From assembly GCA_963695445.1 (NCBI GenBank), contig CAVOGV010000031.1, positions 29,863 to 93,862 on the forward strand: 64,000 bases of DNA, in the 5' to 3' direction. Position numbers and translations under genes: made by a program. This DNA is from Thiohalocapsa sp963695445. GTDB taxonomy: Bacteria; Pseudomonadota; Gammaproteobacteria; Chromatiales; Chromatiaceae. This document shows positions 38,123-47,596 of this stretch, in pieces (position 1 is the stretch's first letter; every line of letters starts with the position of its first letter). The notes below the pieces were generated by a model. It did no database searches, had not been told where the DNA came from, and saw nothing but the letters and a program-made list of their open reading frames with translations.

Positions 38123-39589
38123 CTAAAAGCCACCGCCGGTCTTGAAGCCGCCGCCACCTCCGCTGCCTCCGAAGCCGCCGCCCCCCAGGCCGCCACCACC
38201 CAGCCCACCACGACCTCTGCCGAGACTGCCACCCAGCCCGCCAACGCTGCCGCCCCAGGGCGTACCACGGCCGAACCCGCCGGAGCCGAACGTTGGATTG
38301 GCGCGTCGCGGCTGCTGGCGTTGCTGCTGTTCGAGCACGTCCATCAGGGCATCCCGGTCGAGCATGCCGTTGATGAAGTTCGTCAGCATCATGGCCAGCA
38401 TGGCGCCGTCAGCGAAGCCGGAATCACTGCGGTCCATGCGTTGGCGCTTGAAGTCGCGCTGCAGCCGAGACAACTCCTCGAGTTTCTGCTGCTGCTTGGC
38501 CCGGGTCTGCTTGAGATTCTCGATGGTAAAGCTGAGCTGCCGACGCTCCTGCTCGGCCTGCAACAGCCGATTGACGATCTGGTCGTCGTCCGGAAACGGC
38601 GTCGCCAGCGCATCGCGCCGCAGAGCGGCAAGATCGTCGCGCTCCAGTTCGGTGCTCAGGTAGTCCACGGCCTGGCGGGTGTAGTCGTCCTCTCCGGAGG
38701 CGAATCTTGCCTGGTGCTCGAGCAAGTCGTTGATGCCGGTCTCGGCCTCACCGATGCGCGCGTCGATGTCGTCGAGGCGTTCCTGCTCCGTGTCACGAGC
38801 CTGGTCTAGCGTCAGGACGCCATCGGCCGCGCGGGCGGCGTCGTCGAGCGCGCGCAGGGCGGCGAATGCGTCCTCGGATTGTTGCCTGGACAGATTCGCG
38901 TGCTCGCGCAGACGTTGCGGGATCTCCAGAAGGCGCGTGTAGTTCATCCGCGCATCCGAATAGCCGACCAGGCGGGCAACCTTGCCGTCGAGCCAGCGCG
39001 TTAGGCCACCGGCATCGTATTTCGGCAGGCCGTAGTGACGGTTCCACAGGTACATGAACAGCGGGTCGGCACGGTAGGCGGCGCCCTTGGCATCCAGTTC
39101 CTGTTCGCTGTCGCTGGCCTTTTCCTCGGCATGCAGTGCAATACGCTCAGCCTCGCGGACATGCTCGCGCTGGGCCTGGTAAGCCGGGTCCGCTTCCAGC
39201 CTTGCCTGGGTTGCGGCTTCGGCATCGTCAAGCCGCTCGTTCGCCTGCTCCAGCAAGTCCGCCTGGGCTTCGCGCTCGTCGTTCAGTCGATCGCGGGCCG
39301 CGCGCGCGTCATCGAGCTTGCGCTCCAGGGTCTCGACGGCCTCGCGGCGCTGCTCTAGCACCACGGCCACCTGGCGTTCCGCTGCGTCGAGCGCGTCCGA
39401 CAGGGTGCCATCGTCGACCAGATCCACACGCACGCGCGCCAGCGCGCGATAGTCATCGGCACGACGCTGCTCAAGACCCATGAGGTCGCGCCCGAGTTCC
39501 TCGAGCTTCTGATCGAGGCCGGTCAGCTCGCTCTGCTGATCACGCTCGGCGCCGACGATCTGCGCCAGGGCCTGTCGTCCACTGATCAT
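38123..39589 (-). CDS. long coiled-coil protein with Gly-rich tail, third gene of a conserved-looking trio
   Basis: This 488-residue protein starts at MISGRQALAQIVGAERD; an upstream extension in the open frame is Arg-rich noise. Most of it is alpha-helical coiled coil (LERKLDDARAARDRLNDERE). A Trp/Tyr-rich patch lies in the middle (LFMYLWNRHYGLPKYDAGGL), a short hydrophobic stretch (GAMLAMMLTNFINGML) near residue 400, and the last 70 residues are nearly all Gly with Phe. No signal peptide or enzyme motif is visible. The architecture suggests a cytoplasmic structural or stress-related protein that assembles with the two upstream gene products. Confidence 0.7.
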   Translation of the reverse strand: MISGRQALAQIVGAERDQQSELTGLDQKLEELGRDLMGLEQRRADDYRALARVRVDLVDDGTLSDALDAAERQVAVVLEQRREAVETLERKLDDARAARDRLNDEREAQADLLEQANERLDDAEAATQARLEADPAYQAQREHVREAERIALHAEEKASDSEQELDAKGAAYRADPLFMYLWNRHYGLPKYDAGGLTRWLDGKVARLVGYSDARMNYTRLLEIPQRLREHANLSRQQSEDAFAALRALDDAARAADGVLTLDQARDTEQERLDDIDARIGEAETGINDLLEHQARFASGEDDYTRQAVDYLSTELERDDLAALRRDALATPFPDDDQIVNRLLQAEQERRQLSFTIENLKQTRAKQQQKLEELSRLQRDFKRQRMDRSDSGFADGAMLAMMLTNFINGMLDRDALMDVLEQQQRQQPRRANPTFGSGGFGRGTPWGGSVGGLGGSLGRGRGGLGGGGLGGGGFGGSGGGGGFKTGGGF

Positions 39590-39641
39590 TGCAAATTCCC
39601 CGCGCTGTCTCGGCGCCCGTGTTGCCATTGACGTTGGTCGT

Positions 39642-40592
39642 TCACCATGACGTGATCGCCGCGCCGGTGGTGGGCACCTGGTATTCCGGCTCCAGCCGGC
39701 CCAGTGCCTTGTTGCCAAAGATGTCCTGCTGGATGATGCCGTCGTCCTGCTTGTCCGCGGCGATGCGATCAAACACACGCTTGTCCACGCGCACGCCCCA
39801 CTGACTCACCAGTTCTGTCTTGCCGGTCTCCTCGTTCTGGATCGGCACACGCAGGTTACCGCCGTCGGCGCCAATCGCCTCGACGATGATGTAGTAGTTG
39901 CGCGCAGCCTGGTTAACATCCGGCACCCGCCAGACACCGCTGCGCTCGCCGGGGCGGTTGACCACCCGAATCCGGTAGCTGGCCTCGAGCTGATCGCGCA
40001 TCTTCTCCAGTTCGCGCAACAGCGTCTGTGCACGCTCGGTGTCGCCATCGCGCAGCGCTTGCCGCGCTGTCGCCAACAGGCCGTCAGCACGTTGGTCCGC
40101 GCTGTCCTGCTCCGCCAACGCGACGACTTCCGTGTGCAGCGCCGCGAGGTCCTGCGGTAGTGCGTCGCGCGGCGCCACCACCAACAGCTGCCAGGCAACC
40201 AGCCCAATGGCCAGCCCCGCCAGCGCGCCGAACACCCATTTTCCCCAGACGCCGCGCTTGACATAGAGCCGCGCCATTTTAACGCCGAACGAATCCGGCG
40301 GCGGCTTGTAGAGGAAGCGATCTTCCTTGAGCGCCCGAACGCCCTCCTCCAGGATGGCGTCGGTGACCTCGATGCCCTGAGCCGCGTAGATCTTGCGCAA
40401 GCGCTGCTTGAGATCCTGCTCGCGGCCGGCGACGTCCAGCTCTTGTTCCACCAGCCGACTCTTGCGCCGCAGCGTGTCGACCACGTCCATGGCAAGCATG
40501 ACGTCGTCCAAAGGCGGCTTGGCCGGTGGGCCGATTGCAGCCGAGGCAGCCCCGGAAGCGGGCTTAGGGGTGATTGGAATGACGTCGCTCAC
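39642..40592 (-). CDS. DUF6384-like membrane protein, second gene of the trio
   Basis: This 316-residue protein has a helical cytoplasmic N-terminal half (LRRKSRLVEQELDVAGREQD), one membrane segment near residue 125 (WVFGALAGLAIGLVAWQLLVV), then a helical and beta-rich C-terminal domain (NYYIIVEAIGADGGNLRVPI). It matches my recollection of the DUF6384 family, which accompanies TelA-like proteins; that assignment is from memory. It is 52 bases from the next gene and 6 bases from the previous one, so the three form one operon. Confidence 0.65.
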   Translation of the reverse strand: MSDVIPITPKPASGAASAAIGPPAKPPLDDVMLAMDVVDTLRRKSRLVEQELDVAGREQDLKQRLRKIYAAQGIEVTDAILEEGVRALKEDRFLYKPPPDSFGVKMARLYVKRGVWGKWVFGALAGLAIGLVAWQLLVVAPRDALPQDLAALHTEVVALAEQDSADQRADGLLATARQALRDGDTERAQTLLRELEKMRDQLEASYRIRVVNRPGERSGVWRVPDVNQAARNYYIIVEAIGADGGNLRVPIQNEETGKTELVSQWGVRVDKRVFDRIAADKQDDGIIQQDIFGNKALGRLEPEYQVPTTGAAITSW

Positions 40593-40598
40593 GCTCGA

Positions 40599-41780
40599 TT
40601 AGACCTCGCCGGCGATGATGCCCTTGCCCTGCTCGGCCAAGCGCGCCATGCGCTGCTTGCCGTCCTCGACCGCGTCGCGGATCTCTTCGGCGTTGCGGGT
40701 TGACTCCTTGCGCATCTGCTCGATGATCTCGCGCGAATGCGTCTGGTAGCTGACCACCGATTCCACCAGTTTCTTGACCGAATCGGCGCGGATGGTGGGG
40801 CCGTAGCCGGCCTTGACGGCCGCCTCCTGCACCTTGCCGCCGATCTCGGCGAGCACCTCCAGCGATTCGCTGATGCCGTCCTTCATGGCGTTGACGGTGG
40901 CGGTGGTCTCGGCGAGGCCGAACATGCCGGTGAACGACGCCGTCAGCGCCGTGAGCACGGTTTCGTTGGTGGTGAAGAAGCTGATCGCCTGCTGATAAAG
41001 ACGCTCTTTGGCGTTGGTGGTCTGCAGCAACCGCGCCATCACCACCTCGGAGGTGTTGTAGGAGACGGTCAGGTTGTCGGACAGGTCCTTGGCGATCTGG
41101 TAGCGCTTCTCGACGTTTTGCAGGTCGCGGACGCGCTCGTCGCGGGCCAGTTCCAGACGGGCGCGTTGGGCGGCCTCATCGCCACTGAAGGCTTCCACCG
41201 ACTGCATCGCCTTGTCGACCTCGGCGCGGGCCGCGTCGAGCTGGCCCTCCGCCTTCTTCAGTACCTCCAGCGCCAAGACCTCGGACTGCTTCATGGCGCC
41301 GCGGAAGTCTTGATAGGCATCCAGGATGCGCTGCTCGCGGACGATCTGGTCCTGGGTGCTGTCGGTGACGTCCAGGTAGGTGTCCTTGATCTTGTCGAAA
41401 CGCGAGGCGATGTCGCCGCGGGTGGCCTTCATCCAGATGTTGGCGACCCGCTCGAAGGTGTCGACCTTGCCGTCTTCCAACTGCTCGACCATCGCTTTGG
41501 CATCGTCGCGGATGCTGTTGAATGCCTCGGTGATCTGCTCGTAACGGTTGCTGATGTCCATCGCCTGGACCTGCTCGCGCACCACCTCGTTGAAGGTGGA
41601 AGACTGCGCCAGCGTGCGGGCAATGGCGGTGACGCGACCCTCGTCGAGCCCCGCGATCTGATTTAACAGCGCGACCATCGGGTCGTTTGCGGTGCTGGTC
41701 TCGGTGGGTGCAAGACCGAGGTCCTGCAGCGTGTTCATGGCCTTATCAAGATACTGCATCGGGGCTGCGGTTGCGGTCAT
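40599..41780 (-). CDS. TelA-like helical protein (toxic-anion-resistance type), first gene of the trio
   Basis: This 393-residue, almost entirely alpha-helical protein has long amphipathic stretches (ELARDERVRDLQNVEKRYQ) and a C-terminal segment (FFTTNETVLTALTASFTGMF) that resembles the TelA/YaaN family, where a similar block precedes the end. No signal or membrane segment is clear. TelA-family proteins are linked to tellurite or envelope stress tolerance, though the mechanism is unknown. An alternative label in databases for such proteins is cell surface protein. AGGAG-like sequence (GGAGGACACC) precedes the ATG. Confidence 0.6.
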   Translation of the reverse strand: MTATAAPMQYLDKAMNTLQDLGLAPTETSTANDPMVALLNQIAGLDEGRVTAIARTLAQSSTFNEVVREQVQAMDISNRYEQITEAFNSIRDDAKAMVEQLEDGKVDTFERVANIWMKATRGDIASRFDKIKDTYLDVTDSTQDQIVREQRILDAYQDFRGAMKQSEVLALEVLKKAEGQLDAARAEVDKAMQSVEAFSGDEAAQRARLELARDERVRDLQNVEKRYQIAKDLSDNLTVSYNTSEVVMARLLQTTNAKERLYQQAISFFTTNETVLTALTASFTGMFGLAETTATVNAMKDGISESLEVLAEIGGKVQEAAVKAGYGPTIRADSVKKLVESVVSYQTHSREIIEQMRKESTRNAEEIRDAVEDGKQRMARLAEQGKGIIAGEV

Positions 41781-42203
41781 GGTGTCCTCCGGTGGGCTGC
41801 CCGGGATTCAGTGGGCAATCAGACTGTTCTGGTTAAGCGGGCTAGGCGCTTCGGGCGCGGCCAAGCTGGCTAAGGGTACAGCACAAGCATGTGGCCGAAG
41901 ATAGGGCATTTCCGTACGTCGCGACGATCCATTCGATATCGCCTCGACGCGCTGAGACGGTGCAAGTATTAGCGATCGGCCCTAGTTCACCAGGGCAGAT
42001 ATCCTGAGGCCATTCGTTGTCGTTGTCGTTATCGTCATCGGCTCGGCAATTTCCTACAACGACAACGACAACGACAACGACAAAAACGATATCGCGATAT
42101 CCGCCTCAGTGCACTAGTCGCTCGACCTTGTCCCGAAGCGGGTAGCTCGGCTTCAGCGCGCGCCGCGGACCCGGCACGGAATTTGGTAGCATCGTTGGCG
42201 GCA
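41781..42203. other. intergenic region upstream of the TelA-like operon
   Basis: It holds the operon promoter region and, from 42014, a repeat hairpin (separate entry). Small frames downstream of the antitoxin gene do not look like a toxin. Confidence 0.5.
42014..42101. repeat. inverted GACAAC/GTTGTC hexamer repeat with adjacent palindrome
   Basis: About four tandem copies of GACAAC (42056-42085) face an inverted run of TCGTTG-type units (42014-42035), so the transcript could form a long imperfect hairpin. A perfect 14-bp palindrome GATATCGCGATATC follows at 42088-42101. Slippage in the hexamers could change stem length between strains. Confidence 0.75.
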
Positions 42204-42392
42204 TCAATCGCCATGAAAGGCCTCTTCGACCTCCGCCGGCGGCACCTCGGCGCCACTTTCGTCGTCGATGGGGATCAATCGCGCGACGGGATCGCCGTTC
42301 AGACTCAGCAAGATCACTTGGCCCTGCAACGCCAGATCGATCAGCTCGTCCAGATGTTGGGCCGCGTAGTCGGTGGTAAAGGTCTTCATCAT
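42204..42392 (-). CDS. Phd/YefM-family antitoxin, no toxin adjacent
   Basis: This 62-residue protein (MMKTFTTDYAAQHLDELIDL, then ALQGQVILLSLNGDPVARL) fits the Phd/YefM fold, including the N-terminal DNA-binding part and an acidic C-terminus for toxin binding. A PIN or RelE/Doc toxin gene would be expected just downstream on the minus strand, but 42035-42203 contains only short basic frames. It is therefore an orphan antitoxin or the relic of a module. Confidence 0.75.
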   Translation of the reverse strand: MMKTFTTDYAAQHLDELIDLALQGQVILLSLNGDPVARLIPIDDESGAEVPPAEVEEAFHGD

Positions 42393-42512
42393 TGTTGTCG
42401 CTGCTTGATTTCGGCGCCCTGAATAATAGCGCCAAATTCGAGCGTCCGCGCCGACCCCGACGGCGGCGAAATTACTAGCGCGCGGCCCAGGTGCAAGCAG
42501 CCGATGAACCCA

Positions 42513-43565
42513 TCAACCGGCCTCCGCGCGCAGCCCGCGCAGCAGTTGCCGGACGAAATCCGGGCCGCCATAGATTAATCCGGTGTAGACCTGAACCAGG
42601 TCCGCCCCGGCTGCGAACTTCGTCCGGGCGCCTTCCGGGTCCATGATACCGCCGACACCAATCAGCACCGGCTCCGGACCTACCGCCTGGCGCACCAGCC
42701 GAAGCAACTCGGTACTACGTTCGAACACAGGGCCTCCGGACAAGCCGCCACTCATGCCCTCGGTACTGCCGCGGAGACCATCGAAACGGATCGTCGTGTT
42801 GGTCAACACCAGGCCGGCGCAGCCTGCGTCGAGCGCGGCGCCGGCACAGGCAATGGCATCCTCGTCAGCCAGATCCGGCGCCAGCTTGACCAACAGCGGC
42901 CGCGGGATGCCGAGTTGCTGGTTGCGACTCTGAATGGCGTCGATGATGGTCAAAACCTGATCGACGGTCTGTAGATCCCGTAACCCGGGCGTGTTAGGAC
43001 TAGAGATGTTGACGACCACGTAGTCCGCCAGCTCACCTAGGAGTTCGAAACTGCGGCGATAGTCGCCGGCCGCAGCGTCTGCCGGTGTGACCTTGGATTT
43101 GCCGATGTTGACGCCCAACGGAATACCCAAGACGCCGCGCTCGCGCAGGCGCGTGAGCCGCACCGTCATGGCCTCGGCGCCGGCATTGTTGAAGCCCATG
43201 CGGTTGATCAGCGCGGCGTCCGACGGCAACCGGAACAGGCGTGGCTTAGGATTGCCCGGTTGCGGCAGCGCCGTGACCGTGCCGACCTCGACGAAGCCGA
43301 AGCCCATGGCCTGCCAGGCCGGGACAGCCTCGGCGTCTTTGTCGAGACCGGCGGCGAGACCGATCGGATTCGGAAAATCCAGCCCCATCGCGCTGAGCCG
43401 CAACGACCCATCGCGGGCAATATCGCCCGCACCGACGCGACCCGAGGCCAGCGCCGACCAGCGGCGGGCGAGTGCCATCGCCAAAGCATGCGCGCGTTCG
43501 GCATCCAGCTGGAACAACAGCGGCCGGAGCAGCCGCCAGGGACCTGACGCGGTTACTGCGTTCAT
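42513..43565 (-). CDS. pyrD: dihydroorotate dehydrogenase (quinone), class 2
   Basis: PyrD oxidises dihydroorotate to orotate in pyrimidine synthesis, passing electrons to quinone at the membrane. The 350-residue frame is intact. It has an N-terminal membrane-associating helix, the FMN region (GLAAGLDKDAEAVPAWQAMG), VNISSPNTPGLRDLQ with the catalytic Ser of class 2 enzymes, and GVGGIMDPEGARTKFAAGAD near the C-terminus. Length and N-terminal extension fit class 2. Confidence 0.95.
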   Translation of the reverse strand: MNAVTASGPWRLLRPLLFQLDAERAHALAMALARRWSALASGRVGAGDIARDGSLRLSAMGLDFPNPIGLAAGLDKDAEAVPAWQAMGFGFVEVGTVTALPQPGNPKPRLFRLPSDAALINRMGFNNAGAEAMTVRLTRLRERGVLGIPLGVNIGKSKVTPADAAAGDYRRSFELLGELADYVVVNISSPNTPGLRDLQTVDQVLTIIDAIQSRNQQLGIPRPLLVKLAPDLADEDAIACAGAALDAGCAGLVLTNTTIRFDGLRGSTEGMSGGLSGGPVFERSTELLRLVRQAVGPEPVLIGVGGIMDPEGARTKFAAGADLVQVYTGLIYGGPDFVRQLLRGLRAEAG

Positions 43566-43677
43566 GCAGACACTGTCATCGGCGCAATGAGGACTTTATA
43601 GCGCGACGGGACTCGGTGGCGAAACTCTCCCACATCCGCTGGGGAAACGTCTAGATACTGGTAAACGGGCGTGACCG

Positions 43678-44457
43678 TTAGGCGGTCTTCGCCTGATCGA
43701 GATCAATGGGCACGAAGCTCGCATCGTCTGGCGCTCCGTCCGCGTGCAGGAAGATGGGCCGTTGGTTGAAGCCCGGGTAGGCGGGTACGGCAATCAGGCT
43801 GGATGCGACAGTGCCAAAGTCCTGACCGTCGAGCCGAATACCATGGAGATTCATCGCCGCCGCGGGCGACTGCTGCGGCTCGCTGTCGCGCCGCTGCAGC
43901 AGCGCCAACCAGCCGTCCCAGTCGCCGCGGGCGGGGTCAGGCTCAGCAACGGCGCGAAACTGGGGTAGGAAGCGACTGATCCGGGCTTCTCCCAAGTCGT
44001 CCAGCTCGCCTGCGGCCAGCATGTGCAGGCCGGCAGGGATGGGATGGACCCGAATCTCGCCATCACCACCGTGGCGCAGCCAATAGGCGTCGCGAGGATC
44101 GGCAATGACCAGGTTGAACGGCCGGTAGGCATCCGGATGCAGGTCCGCCAGTGCGCCGGCGGCCTCGCTGGCCTCGGCATGATCGAGCGCCTCCAGCACC
44201 AGCTCTCCTCGGCTACGCTTGCCCGCCTGCGGGCCGAGCTCGCCCTCACGGTTCAAGACCGCGGCGACCAGACCATGGTCGTTTAACCCAAGCCAACTGC
44301 CGCCACCCGCGACGTCAAGCCCGGCGACCACCTCGGGCCAGTCGGGCCAATGCCTCGCCGGTGGGCGCGACTGCCGCCCACGCAGCTCGTCGCGGTTGGC
44401 CGCCAACAGCAGCGGCCAATCATGCCCCGGACGGCGCAGGATGACGAGGCTACACAT
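43678..44457 (-). CDS. NRDE/TANGO2-family protein
   Basis: This 259-residue protein starts MCSLVILRRPGHDWPLLLAA and continues NRDEL, the motif that names the family. The initial Met-Cys suggests an N-terminal-nucleophile-type fold, with Cys2 exposed after Met removal. GGGSWLGLNDHGLVAAVLN is the second conserved block. Eukaryotic TANGO2 has been linked to heme or lipid handling; the role of bacterial members is unsettled. It stands between pyrD and secF on the same strand with gaps of more than 100 bases. Confidence 0.8.
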   Translation of the reverse strand: MCSLVILRRPGHDWPLLLAANRDELRGRQSRPPARHWPDWPEVVAGLDVAGGGSWLGLNDHGLVAAVLNREGELGPQAGKRSRGELVLEALDHAEASEAAGALADLHPDAYRPFNLVIADPRDAYWLRHGGDGEIRVHPIPAGLHMLAAGELDDLGEARISRFLPQFRAVAEPDPARGDWDGWLALLQRRDSEPQQSPAAAMNLHGIRLDGQDFGTVASSLIAVPAYPGFNQRPIFLHADGAPDDASFVPIDLDQAKTA

Positions 44458-44582
44458 GCGCGTCAGCCGCCCCTCTGCCGTCGTTCACGCGATCGCCCCC
44501 GAAATCGGGCCATGATCACGCCGAATCCATGACGAGAACGGGACCGCACGCCAATCGGCCCCGGCTCGAGGGCGGCCCAGGG

Positions 44583-45557
44583 TCATGGCCGGTCGTCGAC
44601 CACCTCGCCTTCCTTCGACACCGTCGTCGGCATCAGATCCGCACGGCTGATGCCGAGCCAGATGGCAATTGCGGTGGCAATGTAGATGGTGGAATAGGTG
44701 CCAACGACGATACCGATGATCAGCGCCAGCGAGAAGCCGCTGATGATCTCGCCACCGAGGAAGTACAGCGCGAACAGCACCAACAGCGTGGTGCCGGAGG
44801 TGATGATGGTGCGCGACAGGGTCTGGTTGATGGAGCGGTTGGTGATCTCCAACACGGTGCCCTTGCGCATCTTGCGAAAGTTCTCGCGGATGCGGTCGAA
44901 GATGACGATGGTGTCGTTCAGCGAGTAACCGATAACGGCGAGCACGGCGGCGAGCACGGTCAGATCGAATTCGATCTGGAAGATGGAGAACATGCCGACC
45001 GTGAACAGCACGTCGTGGATCAGTGCGGCGACGGCGCCGACGGCGAAACGCCATTCGAAGCGCAGCGCGACATAGATCAGGATGCCGATGAGAGCGAACA
45101 AAACGGCGAGCCCGCCCTGCTCGCGCAGTTCTTCACCCACCTGCGGACCGACGAACTCGACCCGGCGCAGTTCCACGGCACCGAGACCGGCGGCCGTGGC
45201 GGCGGCGCTCAGGCTGCGATAGAGGGTATCACTGACCTGCGCACTGCCCACCTCACCTTGCTCGAGGGCCTGCGGGGCCAGCCGGATCAGGATGTCCTGG
45301 CGCGAACCGAAGTACTGCACGGTGGCGCCATTGAAGCCGTTATCAGTGAGAACGGCGTTGATGTCGGCAACCTCCACCGGGTTCTCGTAACCGAGCTCGA
45401 TGACGGTACCACCGGTGAAGTCCAGTCCAAAATCAAAGCCGCGGACGAAGATGGACAGCAAGCAAACGAACAGGATCACCGAGGAGGCGATCGCCGCGAC
45501 GCGGCGCTTGCCCATAAAGTCGATGTTCAGCTCTTTGAGGATCTGCGTATGGGACAT
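44583..45557 (-). CDS. secF: protein translocase subunit SecF
   Basis: This 324-residue, six-helix RND-superfamily protein pairs with SecD and uses the proton gradient to assist Sec export. Visible are the first helix and DFTGGTVIELGY, the D-rich TM4 motif (VIGYSLNDTIVIFDRIRENF) and a late GISRADLMP tail. It starts 13 bases after secD ends, in the same direction, as in most bacteria. Confidence 0.95.
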   Translation of the reverse strand: MSHTQILKELNIDFMGKRRVAAIASSVILFVCLLSIFVRGFDFGLDFTGGTVIELGYENPVEVADINAVLTDNGFNGATVQYFGSRQDILIRLAPQALEQGEVGSAQVSDTLYRSLSAAATAAGLGAVELRRVEFVGPQVGEELREQGGLAVLFALIGILIYVALRFEWRFAVGAVAALIHDVLFTVGMFSIFQIEFDLTVLAAVLAVIGYSLNDTIVIFDRIRENFRKMRKGTVLEITNRSINQTLSRTIITSGTTLLVLFALYFLGGEIISGFSLALIIGIVVGTYSTIYIATAIAIWLGISRADLMPTTVSKEGEVVDDRP

Positions 45558-45570
45558 GCGAACGGCTCCG

Positions 45571-47427
45571 TCAGATGGCGAGCTTCTGGACCCGGCGGCC
45601 GCCGTAGATCAGATTGATCAGCGCGCGGGAGCCAAGGATGGCGGTAAACATCGAGGAGACGATGCCGATGAACAGGGTCACGGCGAAGCCCTTGATGGGA
45701 CCGGTACCGAAACTGAACAGCACGACGGCCGCGATCAAGGTGGTGATGTTGGCGTCGACGATGGTCGACAGCGCCTTGTCATAGCCGGCATGGATGCTCG
45801 CCTGGGGCGAGCTACCGTTGCGTATCTCCTCACGAATGCGCTCGAAGATCAGCACGTTGGCATCCACCGCCATGCCCACGGTGAGCACGATGCCGGCGAT
45901 GCCGGGCATGGTCAGCGTGGCCTGCAACATGGACAGAATGGCGACGATCATGACGAGGTTGACCACCAGCACCACGTCCGCCACCAGGCCGAACACGCGG
46001 TAGTAGATGGCCATGAAGATGACCACCAGCAACAGGCCGATCAGCACCGAGCGGAAACCCTGATCGATGTTGTCTTGCCCAAGGCTTGGACCGATGGTGC
46101 GCTCCTCGACGATCTCGATCGGCGCGGCCAGGGCGCCGGCGCGCAGCAACAGGGCCAGATTGTGGGCCTCGTCGGAGCTGTCGAGCCCGGTGGTCTGGAA
46201 GCGCCGGCCGAAGGGCTCGAGGATGTTGGCGATGCTGATGACCTCTTCGGTGCGCACCTGCTCCTTCACTGGCGCGCCGTCGACCATGCGCGTGACGGTG
46301 CGATTCTCGATGAACACCACGGCCATCGGCTTGCCGACGTTCTCGGTGGTCATGTTGCGCATGCGTCGCGCGCCCTGGCCATCGAGGTTGACGAACACCG
46401 CCGGCGAGCCGGACTGCTGATCGAAACCGGCGGAGGCATCGGTGATCTGATCACCGGTGACGATGACGCGGCGCTTGAGCAACACCGGACGGCCATCACG
46501 CTCTCGGTACAGTGCCGAGCCGACCGGCACACGGCCCTCGACCGCATCCTGCACGTCGTGTTCGGTGTCCACCAGCCGGTATTCCAGCGTCGCGGTGGCG
46601 CCGAGCAGTTCCTTCAACCGCGCCGGGTCCTGCGCGCCCGGTAACTGCACCACGATGCGCCGGTCACCCTGACGCTGAATGATCGGCTCGGCGACACCGA
46701 GGGCATTGACGCGGTTGCGCAAGGTGGTGATGTTCTGCTGCAGCGCGAAGGTCTTGATCTGCTGCTGCTGAGCCGGTGGCAGCGCCGCATAAACGAACAA
46801 GTTGCCGTCGGACTCACCGGTGGTCACGGTCAGGTCACGGAACGCGCCGCGGATCACCTTCTCGGCCTCGTCGCGCACGGCCGCATCGTTGAAGCGAACG
46901 GCGATGCGGTCCTGATCGCGGGTGACGGTCAGGTAGCGGATCTTCTCGTTCCGCAATTCCGTGCGGATGTCGCCGGTGTAGCGCTCCAGCGCCTGGGACA
47001 CGGCGGCATCCATGTCGACGTCGATCAGCACGTGGATACCGCCGCGCAGGTCGAGTCCCAAGAACATCGGCTGCGCACCCAAGCCCTCCAGCCAACCGGG
47101 TAGGTCCGGAGCCGTGGTCAGGGCGTAGTTGTAGCGGTCGGACAGGGTCTGGCTCATGACCTCCTGGCCGCGCAACTGCTCGCTCGGGGTTGTGAAGCGC
47201 ACCAACAGCTTGTTGCCTTCGCGTGTCTCCACCCCCTTCACCGGCACGCCGGCGTTTTCCATGGCCGCCTTGATCTCGCCGATGCTGGCCTCGGTGACCT
47301 CCACATCGCGAGTGCCGGTCACCTCGATGGACGGGTCCTGGGAAAACAGATTGGGCAGCGCAAACAGCAGCCCGACTAGGATCACGGCCAGGATCAGCAG
47401 ATTTTTCCACAGCGGATATTGGTTCAT
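45571..47427 (-). CDS. secD: protein translocase subunit SecD
   Basis: This 618-residue protein has the first membrane segment (LLILAVILVGLLFALPNLF), the large periplasmic P1 domain (LGLDLRGGIHVLIDVDMDAA) and the C-terminal RND domain with GMAVDANVLIFERIREE, the Asp-containing TM4. It is complete and follows yajC and tgt, the usual queA-tgt-yajC-secD-secF order, here with queA displaced by several genes. Confidence 0.95.
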   Translation of the reverse strand: MNQYPLWKNLLILAVILVGLLFALPNLFSQDPSIEVTGTRDVEVTEASIGEIKAAMENAGVPVKGVETREGNKLLVRFTTPSEQLRGQEVMSQTLSDRYNYALTTAPDLPGWLEGLGAQPMFLGLDLRGGIHVLIDVDMDAAVSQALERYTGDIRTELRNEKIRYLTVTRDQDRIAVRFNDAAVRDEAEKVIRGAFRDLTVTTGESDGNLFVYAALPPAQQQQIKTFALQQNITTLRNRVNALGVAEPIIQRQGDRRIVVQLPGAQDPARLKELLGATATLEYRLVDTEHDVQDAVEGRVPVGSALYRERDGRPVLLKRRVIVTGDQITDASAGFDQQSGSPAVFVNLDGQGARRMRNMTTENVGKPMAVVFIENRTVTRMVDGAPVKEQVRTEEVISIANILEPFGRRFQTTGLDSSDEAHNLALLLRAGALAAPIEIVEERTIGPSLGQDNIDQGFRSVLIGLLLVVIFMAIYYRVFGLVADVVLVVNLVMIVAILSMLQATLTMPGIAGIVLTVGMAVDANVLIFERIREEIRNGSSPQASIHAGYDKALSTIVDANITTLIAAVVLFSFGTGPIKGFAVTLFIGIVSSMFTAILGSRALINLIYGGRRVQKLAI

Positions 47428-47596
47428 CGCGGATGTTCCTGCAATGCGGGGGCGACGTCCCGGCGATGCTGTCCAGTTGCCGACGGCAGTGCCTGGATGC
47501 GCGAAAGCGCGAGATCGGGACTATGGGGAGACACGAGGCCCGAACGCCACCGCGCACACCGATGAGGGTGCACGGCGGCGACCGGAGTCGCGGTGC

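Noticed and set aside
42035..42203. Toxin gene downstream of the Phd-like antitoxin
   Set aside because: The frames there are very short and basic and pass into the hexamer repeat; no PIN, Doc or RelE motif is present.
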